From NCBI GenBank assembly GCA_964057225.1, contig OZ059897.1, positions 8,246,001 through 8,310,000 on the forward strand: DNA of 64,000 nt. The letters run 5' to 3'. A model generated the notes under the pieces. The model worked only from the letters and a program-made list of their open reading frames with translations. It was not told the origin of the DNA and did no database searches. This DNA is from Auanema rhodensis (Eukaryota; Nematoda; Chromadorea; Rhabditida; Rhabditidae). Both the position numbers and the translations under genes were made by a program. Below, in pieces: positions 1-11,943 of the stretch (positions are counted from its first letter, which is position 1; each line of letters starts with the position of its first letter).

Positions 1-327
1 CATCTATCTATCTATACGTTTTAGCCCGTAAAGCAGATGACTTGGCCAATTGCATAGAAAGTATGGATACCATTTAAAAAATATAAAATTGTTATTTTTT
101 TTTGTTGATAATTTACTGTTCTTACTACATGTTAAGTTGATCGTTGATTTGAATTGTTGATTAGTTGTTGAAAAATATTTTTACGGTCCATATTACTGTT
201 TTTTTTTGTCACATTTGTTGTGATGGACATGGGATCATAGGGAGAGCTTATGAATAGATATGAAAAAAAACAACAAGGGTCCGAATCTATATAAATGCTG
301 GGAAGCTCTGGGGATGAACCCATCACC
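1..327. other. Upstream region of astacin gene
   Basis: No gene is seen here. The window opens with a few CTAT tetranucleotide repeats (about 1-16). The rest is AT-rich spacer, with a GATA-type TGATAA site near 107 and the TATA-like box listed separately. The GATA site could suit intestinal expression of a secreted protease, but that is only an inference. Confidence 0.5.
288..295 (+). promoter_or_regulatory. TATA-like box of astacin gene
   Basis: TATATAAA lies 32-39 nt upstream of the chosen ATG at 328. This spacing would give a very short 5' UTR. No clear trans-splice acceptor sits directly at the start codon, so a conventional TATA promoter is plausible for this highly spliced secreted protease gene. 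The call is a sequence match only. Confidence 0.4.
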
Positions 328-2427
328 ATGAAGCCTGGTCTCAGCTTCCTGGTACTATTCTCTGTCCTTTTATATACTGTTAGATGTCAAGATGATGATA
401 ACGAAGCTAACGTTGAAGAGGTCATTTCTGATAAAGTAGTTACTCTTCACGTCATGTTTACAGATTCAAAACGAACTACTTCATGAAGAGACAGATGGAC
501 CTTCGAAGGATGAGTTGAATGAGGTTCATATCATCATTTTTGAGAATGTAGAATATATTGTTTTAAGATGATGGAAGGTATGGCTCTGCTTAGGCTTAGA
601 AGAACTGCTCTCAACCGAAGATCTGCTGCAGAACAGACTGACACCATCGACATTGTACTCAGAAATCTGTCGGATCTCTGAAATCTTATTATTTCAGGAG
701 AGTTACCGTGCTTTCTTCGGACCAGCTGATGAAAATGCTACATCTTCCGTTGTTGCTGAAAACACAGCTTCTCTTAAGTCACTTGCCCTAGAAGGAGATA
801 TGATTCTCAACAGAGAGCAACTTGAAGTTTTGAACACTGGTGGTAGTGGTATAGTGAAATTTTATTTTTCTTCCTATGAATTTGTTACTCGATAGAAATT
901 CTCGAAGATGGTCCTGGTCGTAACCGAAGTAAAAGAGCTGTTATCACAGATAGAAGATTATTATGGAGTCCTTCCACACCAATTTATTATTACCTTGATC
1001 CATCTAGCAGTAAGTTATCACAAAACTGAACTAACAGTTTGATATCAACTCAGATTATGCTTCTGCTGTTATCAGACGAGGAATCAAATTCTGGCATGAC
1101 AACACTTGCTTGACCTTCCAAGTATACATTACAGTGTCTATACTATATTTGAAAAATATTTTTTTCAGGAAAATGCCATGGGCCCTAACAGACTTCGGTT
1201 TTACCGTGGAAGTGGATGCTTCTCTTACATTGGAAAACAAAATTGGGGAGGCCAAGATGTTTCTATCGGAACTGGATGTGAAAACGTATATCCTTTCAAT
1301 CACTATTCCTAATTTAAGCTTGAGTTCAGTTTGGAACTGTCACCCACGAAATCGGTCATGCTTTGGGAGCATACCATACACAATCTCGTTTCGATCGTGA
1401 TAACTTCCTTGCAATTAACTGGAATAACATCGATGGAGCTCAACAGTACAACTTCCAGAAGGTAATAACATTTTCTGAGACACAACATGTACATATTTGA
1501 AATTGTTCAGGTTGCTGCTGCGGCTGAAACTAGCTTCGGTTTGGCTTATGATTTTGGTAGTGTTATGCAATATAATCCATGTGACTTTAGTGATGTCATA
1601 AATGCATTAATCAGTAAGCTTTTCCAGACGCTTTCGCTCGTGATACACGTGTTCCAACATCTTATGCTAAAGACCGTAATTTCCAAAACATGATGGGACA
1701 ACGTGAAGGACCAGCGTTCTCCGATATCAAGATGATTAATACACTCTACCAATGTGATAGTATGTATTAGTCATATTGTTTCAACTTATACTGTGCATTT
1801 CTAGAAAGATGCGGCGCAAATGCTCCAATTTGCGGAAACAAAGGAATCCCTAACTCACGTAACTGCGCACAATGCCTGTGTCCAAAAACCTTTGGTGGAA
1901 AAACTTGCAATCAATTGGATGGTGGAAACGCTCCTATTTGCAATGCTGAAAGTCTTACTGTATGCTTTTTCCAGAAAGCGATCATTTTCACATAAATTTA
2001 GGCTACAAATGCATGGCAGAGTTTCACTGCTACAGTAGGAATGACTGGAACGTCATGGACTAATGGTGACCCCGTCGAATGCAATTGGCATCTTGTGGTC
2101 TGTTACCTTCATGACTTCATTATTAGATTTTGTTTCTTAAGGCCCCTGCTGGAAAGAGAGTCCAAATTCAAATTACAACTTTGGATGGTTACTGTCTTGA
2201 AGGATGTAACTGGAACGGATTTGAAATTAATACTGGAAACTTTGACGTTTCTGGAATGTTGTAAGCTAAATTGAAACTTACTTTTCGTATATTATTTCAA
2301 ACATATCAGATTCTGTTGTACCTCTGTGTCTGGCTACAACTGGTCTTCAACTGGCAATAGAATTACAATTCGAGGACACTCACGATACAGCAAAGGAAAC
2401 TTGACTTTCAGTTACAGAGCTGTTTAG
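328..2427 (+). CDS. Astacin metalloprotease with EGF and CUB domains (NAS family)
   Basis: Secreted zinc endopeptidase of the nematode astacin (NAS) family. I assembled 14 exons: 328-420, 464-523, 568-654, 698-848, 896-1009, 1054-1121, 1169-1285, 1330-1461, 1511-1580, 1628-1759, 1805-1959, 2002-2097, 2142-2260 and 2310-2427. They join in frame to 503 codons plus stop. Visible in order are a signal peptide (MKPGLSFLVLFSVLLYTVRC), a propeptide ending in a furin-like RSKRAV site, a catalytic domain with the zinc motif HEIGHALGAYH, a Met-turn region reading SVMQYNPYAF, a Cys-rich EGF-like segment, and a C-terminal CUB domain with paired cysteines. The Met-turn tyrosine ligand is kept, but the usual His before it is Gln. 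The EGF plus CUB layout fits the NAS subgroup that degrades extracellular or cuticle proteins; the substrate is unknown. Exon 1 could instead end at 435, giving an unusually short 28-nt intron, but the 43-nt intron is preferred. Confidence 0.93.
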
Positions 2428-3164
2428 CTTGTTAATATAACTTAATAATAATAATTCATGTTGTACTCAAGATAATAAATAAACTGCTTCCCTTCATCTT
2501 GATATATATCAAATCATAACCAATATAGTAGTGATATTTTCTTTTTTCAAAATAATACTATGAGTGCGTGTAGATTCACATTGTGTTTGAATCTGTTCAC
2601 TGGACAACGAAAAAGTTCCGATTTCAAATTGACTTATCCTCTACAATTATTCTAAAAGAAACTCTTTATTCTTACTTCAATTAATGTGCTTTTATTTCTT
2701 ATTCGCTTACTCAAGTATAGAAATCGCAATTGTTGTAACTTCTGGTGAAAATTAAACTGTAAAGCATTGATTAAACGAGAATTTTAATTTTCGGAGAATG
2801 TCTTTCTTATATAACTACTAAAAACTTAAAAAAAAACAGCTTACTAAACCCACTATGAAATTGCCAACTATATTACCGGTGCAGTCTTATTGACACTAGG
2901 TTGGTTTCAAAATTGTCAAATGTAATGTTGAATAAATTACATGTAGCCAATACATCACTGACTTATTTATTTTTTCTATTTAAACGATTATATGATAATA
3001 TGATAATATAAATGATTATTAAATTGAAATGATTTTATTTATCAAATCATAAGAAATAGACGTTAATTTAGTTTCATTACGTTGTTTCATTGAACCCTGC
3101 AGTACTGCAGGAGATGTTATTTACGGACTTTTTTAAATTCCAACAGGATATTAGTTAAAGATCA
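2428..3164. other. Intergenic, convergent 3' ends
   Basis: Spacer between the astacin gene (+) and the SLBP gene (-), which converge. AATAAATAAA-like polyadenylation signals lie near 2473-2482, soon after the astacin stop. The remainder is AT-rich and no further gene is seen. Confidence 0.6.
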
Positions 3165-4573
3165 TTATTGCAAGGCAGAAAAGTCTACAGGACCAACTGG
3201 ACCAGAGCCAGTAGTAGGGGCTTTAAGCGTACTTTCATCACCCTTACGGGTATCCATATCAAATTTTCCGAGGAGAGAAGCCATAGCGTCAGTTTCCGGC
3301 CTGACAAGTATACTCTCAATAGCGCTAAGAACTGGTTCATTTTCTAAATTTTCGTCCACAGCCTTAAACGAACACTTTATAACCTAATTGATAAATAAAT
3401 TTTTTACCCTCTCAACTTCATCAGAACTATAACTATAGAAAGAGGTATTTGCGGAATCTGATGGTTCCTCACCCGCCCATTTGTACAAACTCTTCTTCCA
3501 CATTCTGATCTGTAAAAACAAAAGGTCAAATAAACAATGACAAGGTTTTTGCAAACCTGTGCATCCCATGAACGACGGGAGAAATTAATCTGCTTATTAG
3601 GAGTCTTGGGGTGAACACCTTTAACTCGTTTTGCCTTTGGAACCTCGTTCAAATAACGGTTATACACTGGTTTTTCTTTGGCACGATCAATTTCCTAAAG
3701 GGAAAAAATATATAAATGGTAATAGGAATGATATAAGCACCTTTGTTCTACGTTCTAAAACAACGGCATCTGTGCACCATCCTAAAGTTGGATCTTCCCA
3801 ATTGTCTTTTACAGATACGGAATCCCCAGCATTTGAAGAGGGACTACTTCCAGATTTATCAAATAGCCTGGAATGAGCGCAAAATAGAAAGAGGAACAGT
3901 ATTGCGCAATACCTAACGGCAGCTGATTTGCGGCCTTGTAGGTCACTTCTTAAATTTTTACGCGCTGGTCTATCACATGAAGCATTCTTAAAAGGACTTC
4001 TTTTGGCTGGAGAACATCCTTCTCCATCATGGGTAATAGCTGAGCTGGTTGATAATTGGCGTTTACGAGAAGCAAACTAAACGAGTTCAACAAATGATAG
4101 TCACAGAAAAAAGAATACTCACAGCTTTTTCAATTCCTACATTTTCTTTTCCTTTAACATCATCACGACCTCTTAATCTCTCAGAGCGTCTATCCGTTTT
4201 GAAGCCAACATCATCGGCTTCTAACCGCCGAGAAAACTTGGCACGAGTGGATGACTGAGATAAGCACATTGATAAATGAAAAATCATAAATTTCTTACTT
4301 TTTTAGGTACAGCGGTTTTTCTGCGGCTTTCGGATTTAGAAATATTATCGAGAAGAGATTGAGTCAAGTTGCTATCCTCAGCAGTAATTTCTGCCCAGGA
4401 CTTGTTGAGGGGTGAAAAATCTTCTTCTTTCTTAATATCAATCAATAGATTTTGAAGAGTAATTTCCAACTTACAAAAATAGAATTTACAAGATTGTTAG
4501 CTGCTTTAACTGGAGAAGCCCATGCTTTTTTTCTTGGCGAAGTTCTGGTAGCCTTAGCTGGTGATGAAGCCAT
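3165..4573 (-). CDS. cdl-1: Histone stem-loop binding protein (SLBP)
   Basis: RNA-binding protein that recognises the 3' stem-loop of replication-dependent histone mRNAs and drives their processing and translation. Eight exons on the minus strand (4475-4573, 4299-4430, 4123-4254, 3913-4076, 3741-3867, 3557-3694, 3408-3509, 3165-3362) join to 363 residues. The first half is Ser/Lys-rich and low in complexity. The RNA-binding domain is unmistakable: a [12 protein letters not shown] lead-in, [13 protein letters not shown], the HPKTPNK motif with its phosphorylatable Thr, then [19 protein letters not shown]. This order and spacing match animal SLBP. The tail after the domain is acidic and then Pro/Gly-rich. 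The family is C. elegans cdl-1; the orthology is by recognition, not alignment. The start at 4573 gives a natural MASSPAKA beginning. Confidence 0.93.
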
Positions 4574-5757
4574 GAACCTATGAAAAATAATTTAACGATT
4601 CATATGTTAGAAAATAGGAAAAAGAAAGGTTGATATTATAGATAGCACTCTAGGACGGTATGAAAAAGTCATTGAAAAGAAGAAATTGGCGCCCATCGAC
4701 AGACAGCACTAAACGAGAGATTGCGTCTACCATTCAACGTTGAACGCAGCCGTTTTTTCAACAGACACAACTAGTATTATTAGCAGAATCCATTTGTTTA
4801 ATTTTCAAGTAACTTCATGTAAAACTATGAATAAGTCGAATATATCGAAATTCTGCTAATTTTAAAGTTGGTGTTTAGTCGAGAAGGGAAGGCATAACGT
4901 TGAACATTAGATAAAACTGTTTAGAATGGCCAAATGAGTTTTTTTAAAGATGAGTGTGAAGTAAGATGATTATATCAACTGTATAGACTGTGCTGTCAAT
5001 ATAGACAATTAACATGAAATGTTATAATGAGGCGTGGAATCAAGATTAAAAACTCAAGATAAACTTTTATCTCAGAATGAAGAAGTAACACAACAAGGAT
5101 TAAGTATGACCTCACAACATAGATAAGTGTTGGTATATGAGGCTAATGTCAGCTTGGGGCTATTCAAATGAGCGTCAGGTCATATATTGCGCGGGAATAT
5201 AATGAGAACAAGCTTGAGGTTAGGGACGCAGACAGTCCAGGTGCACCTTAGGCACATCTCCCAGACTTAACTAGTAACTGTCATATAGTAACCGTCTATT
5301 AAACACATAAGAATATGCCTAATGACCCTAAGTACAATGGCATAAGATTTTGAGTACGTGCTATACATGTGTGCTTGTCTCTAACATGACTGTTTTGGCG
5401 CTCAGACATTTTCATTTTTCTTAAGGTTGTCACTTAGACCGGTTGTGTTCACGTCTCATTCGCACAATACGCGCGAGATATATGCAAGATCATTTCTAAG
5501 GTTAAGACGTATGTGTGTAGTACTTACGAAGTGTTAGAATTATTTATTGAAATAAATGACTGAATAATGAATTTAGATCTCAATCTTTACTGATCATGAG
5601 TAGATAACGAGAATAGATAATATTTTCTGATGTTTTTACACGGACGTTGAGCAGAACGTTTCTTTTTGATAAATTAATGCATGTACCACATTTCTAGGTG
5701 AAGATCCTTGATGCATTGTGTCATTGAAATGCCTAAAATATTAATTTTCTTTGGCTA
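4574..5757. other. Intergenic spacer, about 1.2 kb
   Basis: Promoter side of the SLBP gene. No supported ORF, tRNA or repeat array is seen. Base composition around 5150-5500 is more balanced than typical spacer here, but I found no coding frame or RNA fold that I could defend. Confidence 0.5.
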
Positions 5758-7007
5758 TTATTTGTTTAAATACCTCCGGTGTCTGTTCTGTACACTGTAA
5801 TGCTCTGATTTTCTTGCGCTGTTTGAGGCCACCAGGTTCCATTCATCAAGTACTGTTGATCCTGGCAGTTTGCCATGTCCTGATCTTGGGTCAGATGAGG
5901 CGCTGTTATTTGTTAGCATTTTATAGTTATCTGGATGAACTGTACATCTGGCATATTTAGTGGGAGCGGAATGACGATAGTCTGACGTAATTGGGCAGTT
6001 TCGTAGCGGCATACAAACACGCTTAGGTGCTACGGGAAAACGTGAGGAATTGGATGATGAAGGATTTTGGAATGATATAATTATTTGAATGGGTTCACTT
6101 TTAGCTGTTTTCAATTCTTCTTCAGTTTTATGATCCTTTGTCGATGTACATATTTCAGCATCTTTGTATTCTGTAAGAGCAGATGTTTGGCATTCCTTGC
6201 TCTTCATAGACATATATTTTGCTTTTAAAATTTCACATTTCTGACAAGAATCCCAAGCCGTGACATCGGTATTTATCTCAGCATCTCGAAACATTGGCGT
6301 ATGCTGCTTCTGATGTTTAACAGGTATATCGTAATTTGCTAGGCGCAAACGAGGCGAAATACTTGTTAGATTTGGATGCAACTGACGTTTATCCTCATGC
6401 GAAGAATTTGTGTTGCTTTTCTGCTCTACGGGAAAAATTGTGCGAATATCTATGTGTGACCGAGGTCTCCTCTCCCTTATTACTTCACTTATGAATTTTG
6501 CTCTACGGTTGAAACTGCTATCTTGCTTAGGTGCTTCCTTCTTCACTGTTTTTTGACTTCTTGATGAGCGGAAGGATGCTAATGTCGTTTCTGAAAAATA
6601 TGTTTCTTCTGATGATGATGTTGATGACGATGAAGAGGATGAAGATGAAGATGAAGATGATGATGATGGAAATAAACTATGACGGTAGCATGTAGGGAAC
6701 ATTTTCGTTAATCTACAGTACTTAATATGCTTATTAAAATATTAACAACAGTCATACTTTTCATCTCTGTCCTGTGAATCCAAAGAAAATACAGATTGTC
6801 TGTGCTTACGTGAACGTTTTTCTTTGTTCTGAAATTGAATCTATAATATACAAAAACAGAGAAACAGTCACCGATGCGATCCCCTCACTAACTAAATCTA
6901 CATTTTTCTTAGGTTTACTGTTTTTTTTCTTTTTAAACCTGAAATAAGAAGTAAAAAATGATTGAAGTATACTCGTACCTTGTCAAGAGTTTTTTGATGT
7001 AATTCAT
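5758..7007 (-). CDS. Unrecognised Ser-rich protein with short acidic repeats
   Basis: I do not recognise this protein. Exons 6979-7007, 6872-6938, 6758-6828 and 5758-6712 join in frame to 373 residues. An acceptor-like TTTCCAG ends 16 nt before the ATG at 7007, which would suit trans-splicing; further 5' exons cannot be excluded. The N-terminal 50 residues are Lys-rich (FKKKKNSKPKKN, KEKRSRKHR) and could act in nuclear localisation. Next comes a run of about 20 serines, then a disordered basic region. Two DAEI-starting repeats (DAEINTDV and DAEICTST) surround KECQTSA in the middle; they resemble the TQT-like anchors bound by dynein light chain LC8, but this is only a motif resemblance. No enzymatic domain or membrane segment is visible. 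Confidence 0.72.
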
Positions 7008-7502
7008 CTCGTTTACGATATTCTGGAAATCAATGATATTAAGAAGACCAATATAGGGACATTTAAAGAAAGTCGAGTACATAAAGACTTTAAGTGCCAG
7101 TAGGCTTTTTTTGTTGTAGAAAAAACTAAAATCTTCAATTGTTCATACCGAATTCGTTCTTAAGGCAAATGAAAACACAAAACATTTATGTTTTTGTGAG
7201 TAATTATTGCTTTCAGACAGTCGCTGGCTCAGAATCGAAATGAAATCCAACACATTTTCAGTAACAAAGTGTTCATTATATGTACATAATTAAGATATTT
7301 GTTTTATATAATTTATGAAGTATTAGGTAGCAAAGTAAGAAAATTAAAAACGATACTCTACGTTATAGTTGTATGGTTCTGAATTCTTTTAGATGTTTGT
7401 ATTCAAAATGTCACACACCGTGATTACTCATCAGAAGGAAAACGTTTAGTTATACTATAAAAAAAAATTTATTTTTATCTGGTACGAATATACAATATAT
7501 TT
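7008..7502. other. Spacer between two minus-strand genes
   Basis: AT-rich. An ATG at 7185 followed by a short open frame can be spliced on paper to the next exon, but the frame it gives does not continue into the rest of the Ser-rich protein. I therefore treat this stretch as spacer or 5' UTR. Confidence 0.45.
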
Positions 7503-8378
7503 CTACGCATCTTCTGGAATAGGCTTTAATGTTACTGTTTCTTCAAAATTTTCACATTGTTTCGGTTCATCACGACATATAATTGAAATTCGACGTCCCT
7601 TTTCAACTTTTTTATCGAAAAAATATGATTCTTCATTAGATAAAACTTCGTGAGTGAAGTCATATCTGTACTGCTCCCTGAAATATCAAATAGAAAAAAT
7701 ATTTTTTTCGTGGTATAATATAGACTAACCCTAAACGATATAATGACCTTCGTTGCAAAAATAAATCAATTATGAATTTATCAGGATCATCTTTATGGCG
7801 AAGCCTCATCACACAATCTGTCAAAAGACTAACACCAGTTATTACATCGCCACAATACTGAAATAAATAGTTCGAAATATAAAGCTCAAATGGTTAAAGT
7901 ACCCGGACACTGTCAATGTGCGGTTTAATCACACCGTCTTGATGCAAGTCCAATATGTGAACATGAGTCAGGTGTTCAGCAGTTTGTGGGAACGAGTGCT
8001 GCCTGTAAAGATCGAAATACGAAAAACAGCATGACCAACAGATTTTTACCTTATCCTTTTGATAATTTCCTCCGATTGAGGGCTCCATCTTCGTTGTTCT
8101 CGTTCGCGATATAAATGAATTGCCTAAGAACCCAGGGAGCAATGAGATAAAAGTATGTTGCAACTTTTTTAACTTACATCATCCCAATGACTTTTTTCGT
8201 ATCTTAATCGTTTCATATGTGGTTCTACTTCTTTTAACATAGCTGCTTCTTCATCAGCATTAATGAAATTAGGAACAACTACGCATGACTTGCTTAAAGC
8301 TTCTTTCAAAAGTGGTGTCAATACAGCTGTTTCATGTAATCTTACAAACGTCGATGATAACACCCGTGTTAAAAACAT
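7503..8378 (-). CDS. alkb-7: ALKBH7-type 2-oxoglutarate/Fe(II) dioxygenase
   Basis: Non-heme iron dioxygenase of the AlkB family, most like mitochondrial ALKBH7. The N-terminus (MFLTRVLSSTFVRLHETAVL) is basic and amphipathic, as a mitochondrial presequence should be. The core shows VHILDLHQDGVIKPHIDS, which contains the HxD iron ligands, then a Val-Met-Arg-Leu segment, RYDFTHEVL with the distal His, and GRRISIICRDEP with the Arg residues that bind 2-oxoglutarate. These blocks appear in the order found in human ALKBH7. The introns are short. The C-terminus is a brief acidic tail ending at 7503. The human protein acts in mitochondrial protein or RNA modification and lipid metabolism; the substrate in worms is unknown to me. 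It lies next to the mitochondrial fatty-acid gene cpt-1, which is interesting but may be chance. Confidence 0.9.
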
Positions 8379-8708
8379 CTAAACTTGATGAGACTAATAC
8401 GTGTCACATCTATTTAACTTCAGTAGATATGAAATGGTTAGGAACTTCTTCTTTCGTAATCTGTATTTACTTTCAAACTGATTTATTTGCTAGACATAAA
8501 AATACAGTATTATGACATACAAGTTAAAACACGTCTATAACATTAATACATGTAAATGAGGACTTCACGATTACTCTATTAAAAACATAATCTCTATTGC
8601 ATTTTGACCACGTGAAGGTAACAAAATTTTGACTTAAAACGAAACGGTTGCCTGGCTATATGTACCCAAGAATATTAATTTGAGAAAAAAATCTTAATCG
8701 TTTTTCGT
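8379..8708. other. Spacer between alkb-7 and cpt-1
   Basis: Short AT-rich spacer between two head-to-tail minus-strand genes. It carries one E-box palindrome (CACGTG at 8609-8614) in a position that could belong to the alkb-7 promoter. Nothing else is seen. Confidence 0.5.
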
Positions 8709-11700
8709 TTATTCGGCCAACTTTTTCATATCATTTAGTGTTCTCTTTAACTCTTCTCGGAATTCATTTGAGCTCTGAAACAATAATAAATGAAATAAGG
8801 ACTATGTACTTTCGTGAACATACAGTGTTATCAGCTGAACGTTTGCTAGAAATGTGGAAAGAGATTTGGTCTTCTCCAGCAATGATGTACGAGACTCCGT
8901 AACCTCTATCTGCGACAGGTCCAAATCCTCCTGCAAGTTTATAACTAGTTATGATGTCTAAGCTTCCAAACCTCCAGCTGATACTAATCTCAATTTTGCT
9001 TCAGCACTCATACCCTCCATATCAGTCTCACATTGGTTTAACGGTGTTTGACTGGTAGAAAGAAGATAGGATGGTGGGAAAATTTTGTCGAAGAAGGGGG
9101 ACTCCTCTTCGAGATAACGTTTAATAACATATCTGTAAATGTCACATTATAGACGATAGTAAAAGCATATGACTAACAGTGAGAACAAGTGGCGGTCAAC
9201 TCCTTTTCCGCACATAGCATCACGGTACAACTCTTGATGACGGTTGCATGCAGCTCTAAGTAGGGCTAAACGTTCTTGACTCTGAAAGAAATGAAAATGT
9301 TCGTGTTCTTTGTAACAAAAATCTTACAGTCTTGTTCTTATCTAACATAGCAAGTACAAAATCACTAGATTCAACTGTGCAAGAACGAACAGTCTCGGTA
9401 CGTCCTTCGCGATACAAACGGGTCATCGAAGCTTCATAAGTCAACGAGAATTTGTTTTGATTCTGAAAACAAATTTATTGAAGAAAAAATAAACAACTTT
9501 ATTTGAAATTTATATACTCCCGCGAATATCACGTAAACTTCACGTTAGATTGTCATTTATTTAGAGCAGTTGTAAATGCGGTTGCATTACAATAATATTT
9601 TTTCTAGATATTCAAAAATACCTTGAAATAAGTATATTGAAGGCACATTTGGAGGAAAGCATCTGGAGAAACTTTAAGTTTCTTGGCGAAACCTTTTCCG
9701 AAATCAGTCCATACTAAGAGGGCCATTTCTACATCAGCAATCAAATCATTAGCTACTTGCAATGACTTCTCAATTTGTTCCTGTAATCAATTATTGTTAA
9801 AGTGAATAATTAAATTTATATTACCAAAGCTGGCTCTGGAATACTCCACTTCAGGCGTTCAGGTTGGACCTTAAGTTGACATTCTCCTTTGGTATTACCA
9901 TTCTCGTCATAACCGATGAATACAATATCACGTAGAAGACACCATTCCATGAAGTGAGCAGTTACGGCAGCATCTCCCCTAGAACGAGTTATACGATTAA
10001 AAAAGAGAAAAATTAATATATACCAAGAATGTTCAGTATTACATCCAACATGTCCGTTCTTGGAAATAATAAGATTAAATGACTTATCAAACCATCTATC
10101 GTAAGCCTTTCCATGGAGCAGATTGTGTGCCCAATGATCCAATTTAGATGGGTCATTCTTTGAAAAACATAATTTAATAAATTAAAAAATAAGAAACACT
10201 TACTGGATCATAATGAACATCTTCATTGTCCAAAATAACAACAAAAGCTGCTCTTTCAATATCGTTCAAACTGGTTTTGTTGACGCCAGAACGGAAATAA
10301 GCACGACGGGTGGCAGACCATGGTTGACGATCACCAGCAGTAAGAGCAGCCAAATGTTCCTATAATCAGAAATATCAAAAACAAAAATCAGATAAAATGA
10401 CATACCTCTCCTGGAGCAGGGTTGGGTTCTTGTTTTACAATTTCGTCAAATTGATATTGAAGTTCTGCAGCACTCAACAATCTGGAATTTAAGCCAAGGT
10501 TCAATTTAAAATGGCATACGAACAAACCTTTTTCCGTTATGTACGATTACCTTAAACCAACAACCGTTGCATAGAACAGCTACGTGCTTGGCATCATCCC
10601 AATGCAAGAAGCGATCAACCTTCAAAGCAAAAAAATATATTCACGAAATTTGGGAAGTAGGTACCTCTTCTCCTGGAATACGGCAACTGTTGAACAGACG
10701 TTCATACTGCATAGTACAGAATGGAACTTTAGACTTAGGTGAAATCGAGAACTATAAGCAAAAACACTATAAAAGGATATAAAAAAATGAAAACGTACTG
10801 GAGTGACTTCTTGACGATCAACAAGTCTTCTGAATTGAACAGCAGCCCAAGTAATATTGGCAGCACGAGCAGCTTGATTTTTAGTGGGATGTTCATTCAA
10901 AGTATCCTAAAATTTAACATATAACAACATATTTTGAACAGAAAACGTACAAATCCGTAATAGTTACTGTTAATCATAATAGGACTTCTTTGTCTCATGT
11001 AAACAAATTCCTCCCACCAATCAGTAACATAGTTAGTAGATAACCAAGATTTCAAGACAAGGTATCTTTGTAATCTTCGTCCAACTCCCTTACGGAATCT
11101 TTCAGATAAAAATTCAAGTTCTGCATATTCCTCGTTGCTAAGAATTGGCTTCATAGATCGCAAGTGCTATAAATAGAGATGTTATCTTTTCGGCAAAATG
11201 TCGAAATGTTACTTTTTTAACAGTGTCATCTAAGGATGGTAATGGAAGATGAGGAAGAGCACCTTGGAATGAGTGAAGCATTGGTTCCGATTTGGATATT
11301 AAGTGAAGAACTCCCTAAGTTAACAGGTAAAAATACAGAACTTGTTCAAAATACTTACAAACCAAAGCTTGGTCATTTTGGACACAGGCTTTCCTGGTTG
11401 CTCGTACATCCATCCTTTGTATGTGAGCAAGAACTTAATGGAAAACCGAAGAACCTGTACAAGTACGAACCAAATTAGGGCTCCAGATATTAAAACAGAA
11501 AGACTTTGACCAATGATTCCTTCGCTGAACAGAGGGCAAAGTATAAAAACTGATAAAGAAACTTACCCAAAGATAAAAGAAAGCACGTAATGTTGAATGA
11601 ATGGAACTATGCCAAATGATAAATCTTTACGTAGTACTGAGAAGACTGAAATAGCAGCGACTACCAGACTGAATGTTAGCGTATTTGCAGGGAAAAGACC

Positions 11701-11943
11701 GGCTATGAAATTGTTCTGGAATTCTGATTTTACTAAGACTTTCTAGACATTGTTCTACCTTGAAGCGACCAACTCGCCGTTTGTAACCTCTTTGGAAAGC
11801 ATGCCAAATATCTCTAAGAAGTTCTTGGTCATAACTGACAGATACACCGTCGTGAGTGACTAAATATAACACTGTTTTTCTGTTTATTAAATCTCTTTCT
11901 TACCCTGGAATGAGAGCGCAGCAGCACTACGCGCCTCAGCCAT
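8709..11943 (-). CDS. cpt-1: Carnitine O-palmitoyltransferase 1
   Basis: Outer mitochondrial membrane acyltransferase that makes acylcarnitine from long-chain acyl-CoA, the entry step for beta-oxidation. The protein begins [19 protein letters not shown], matching the CPT1 regulatory N-terminus that senses malonyl-CoA. Two hydrophobic segments follow (encoded about 11,450-11,700), consistent with the two CPT1 transmembrane helices. The catalytic part includes TEHSW with the active-site His (about 10,035), then [28 protein letters not shown] (about 9,360-9,430) and [18 protein letters not shown] (about 8,880-8,930). The C-terminus is [15 protein letters not shown]. The N-terminal regulatory domain and two membrane segments favour CPT1 over CPT2. 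About a dozen introns are present; the one near 9,465-9,620 is longer than its neighbours. The start at 11,943 is the first Met in frame and agrees with CPT1 homologues. Confidence 0.94.
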
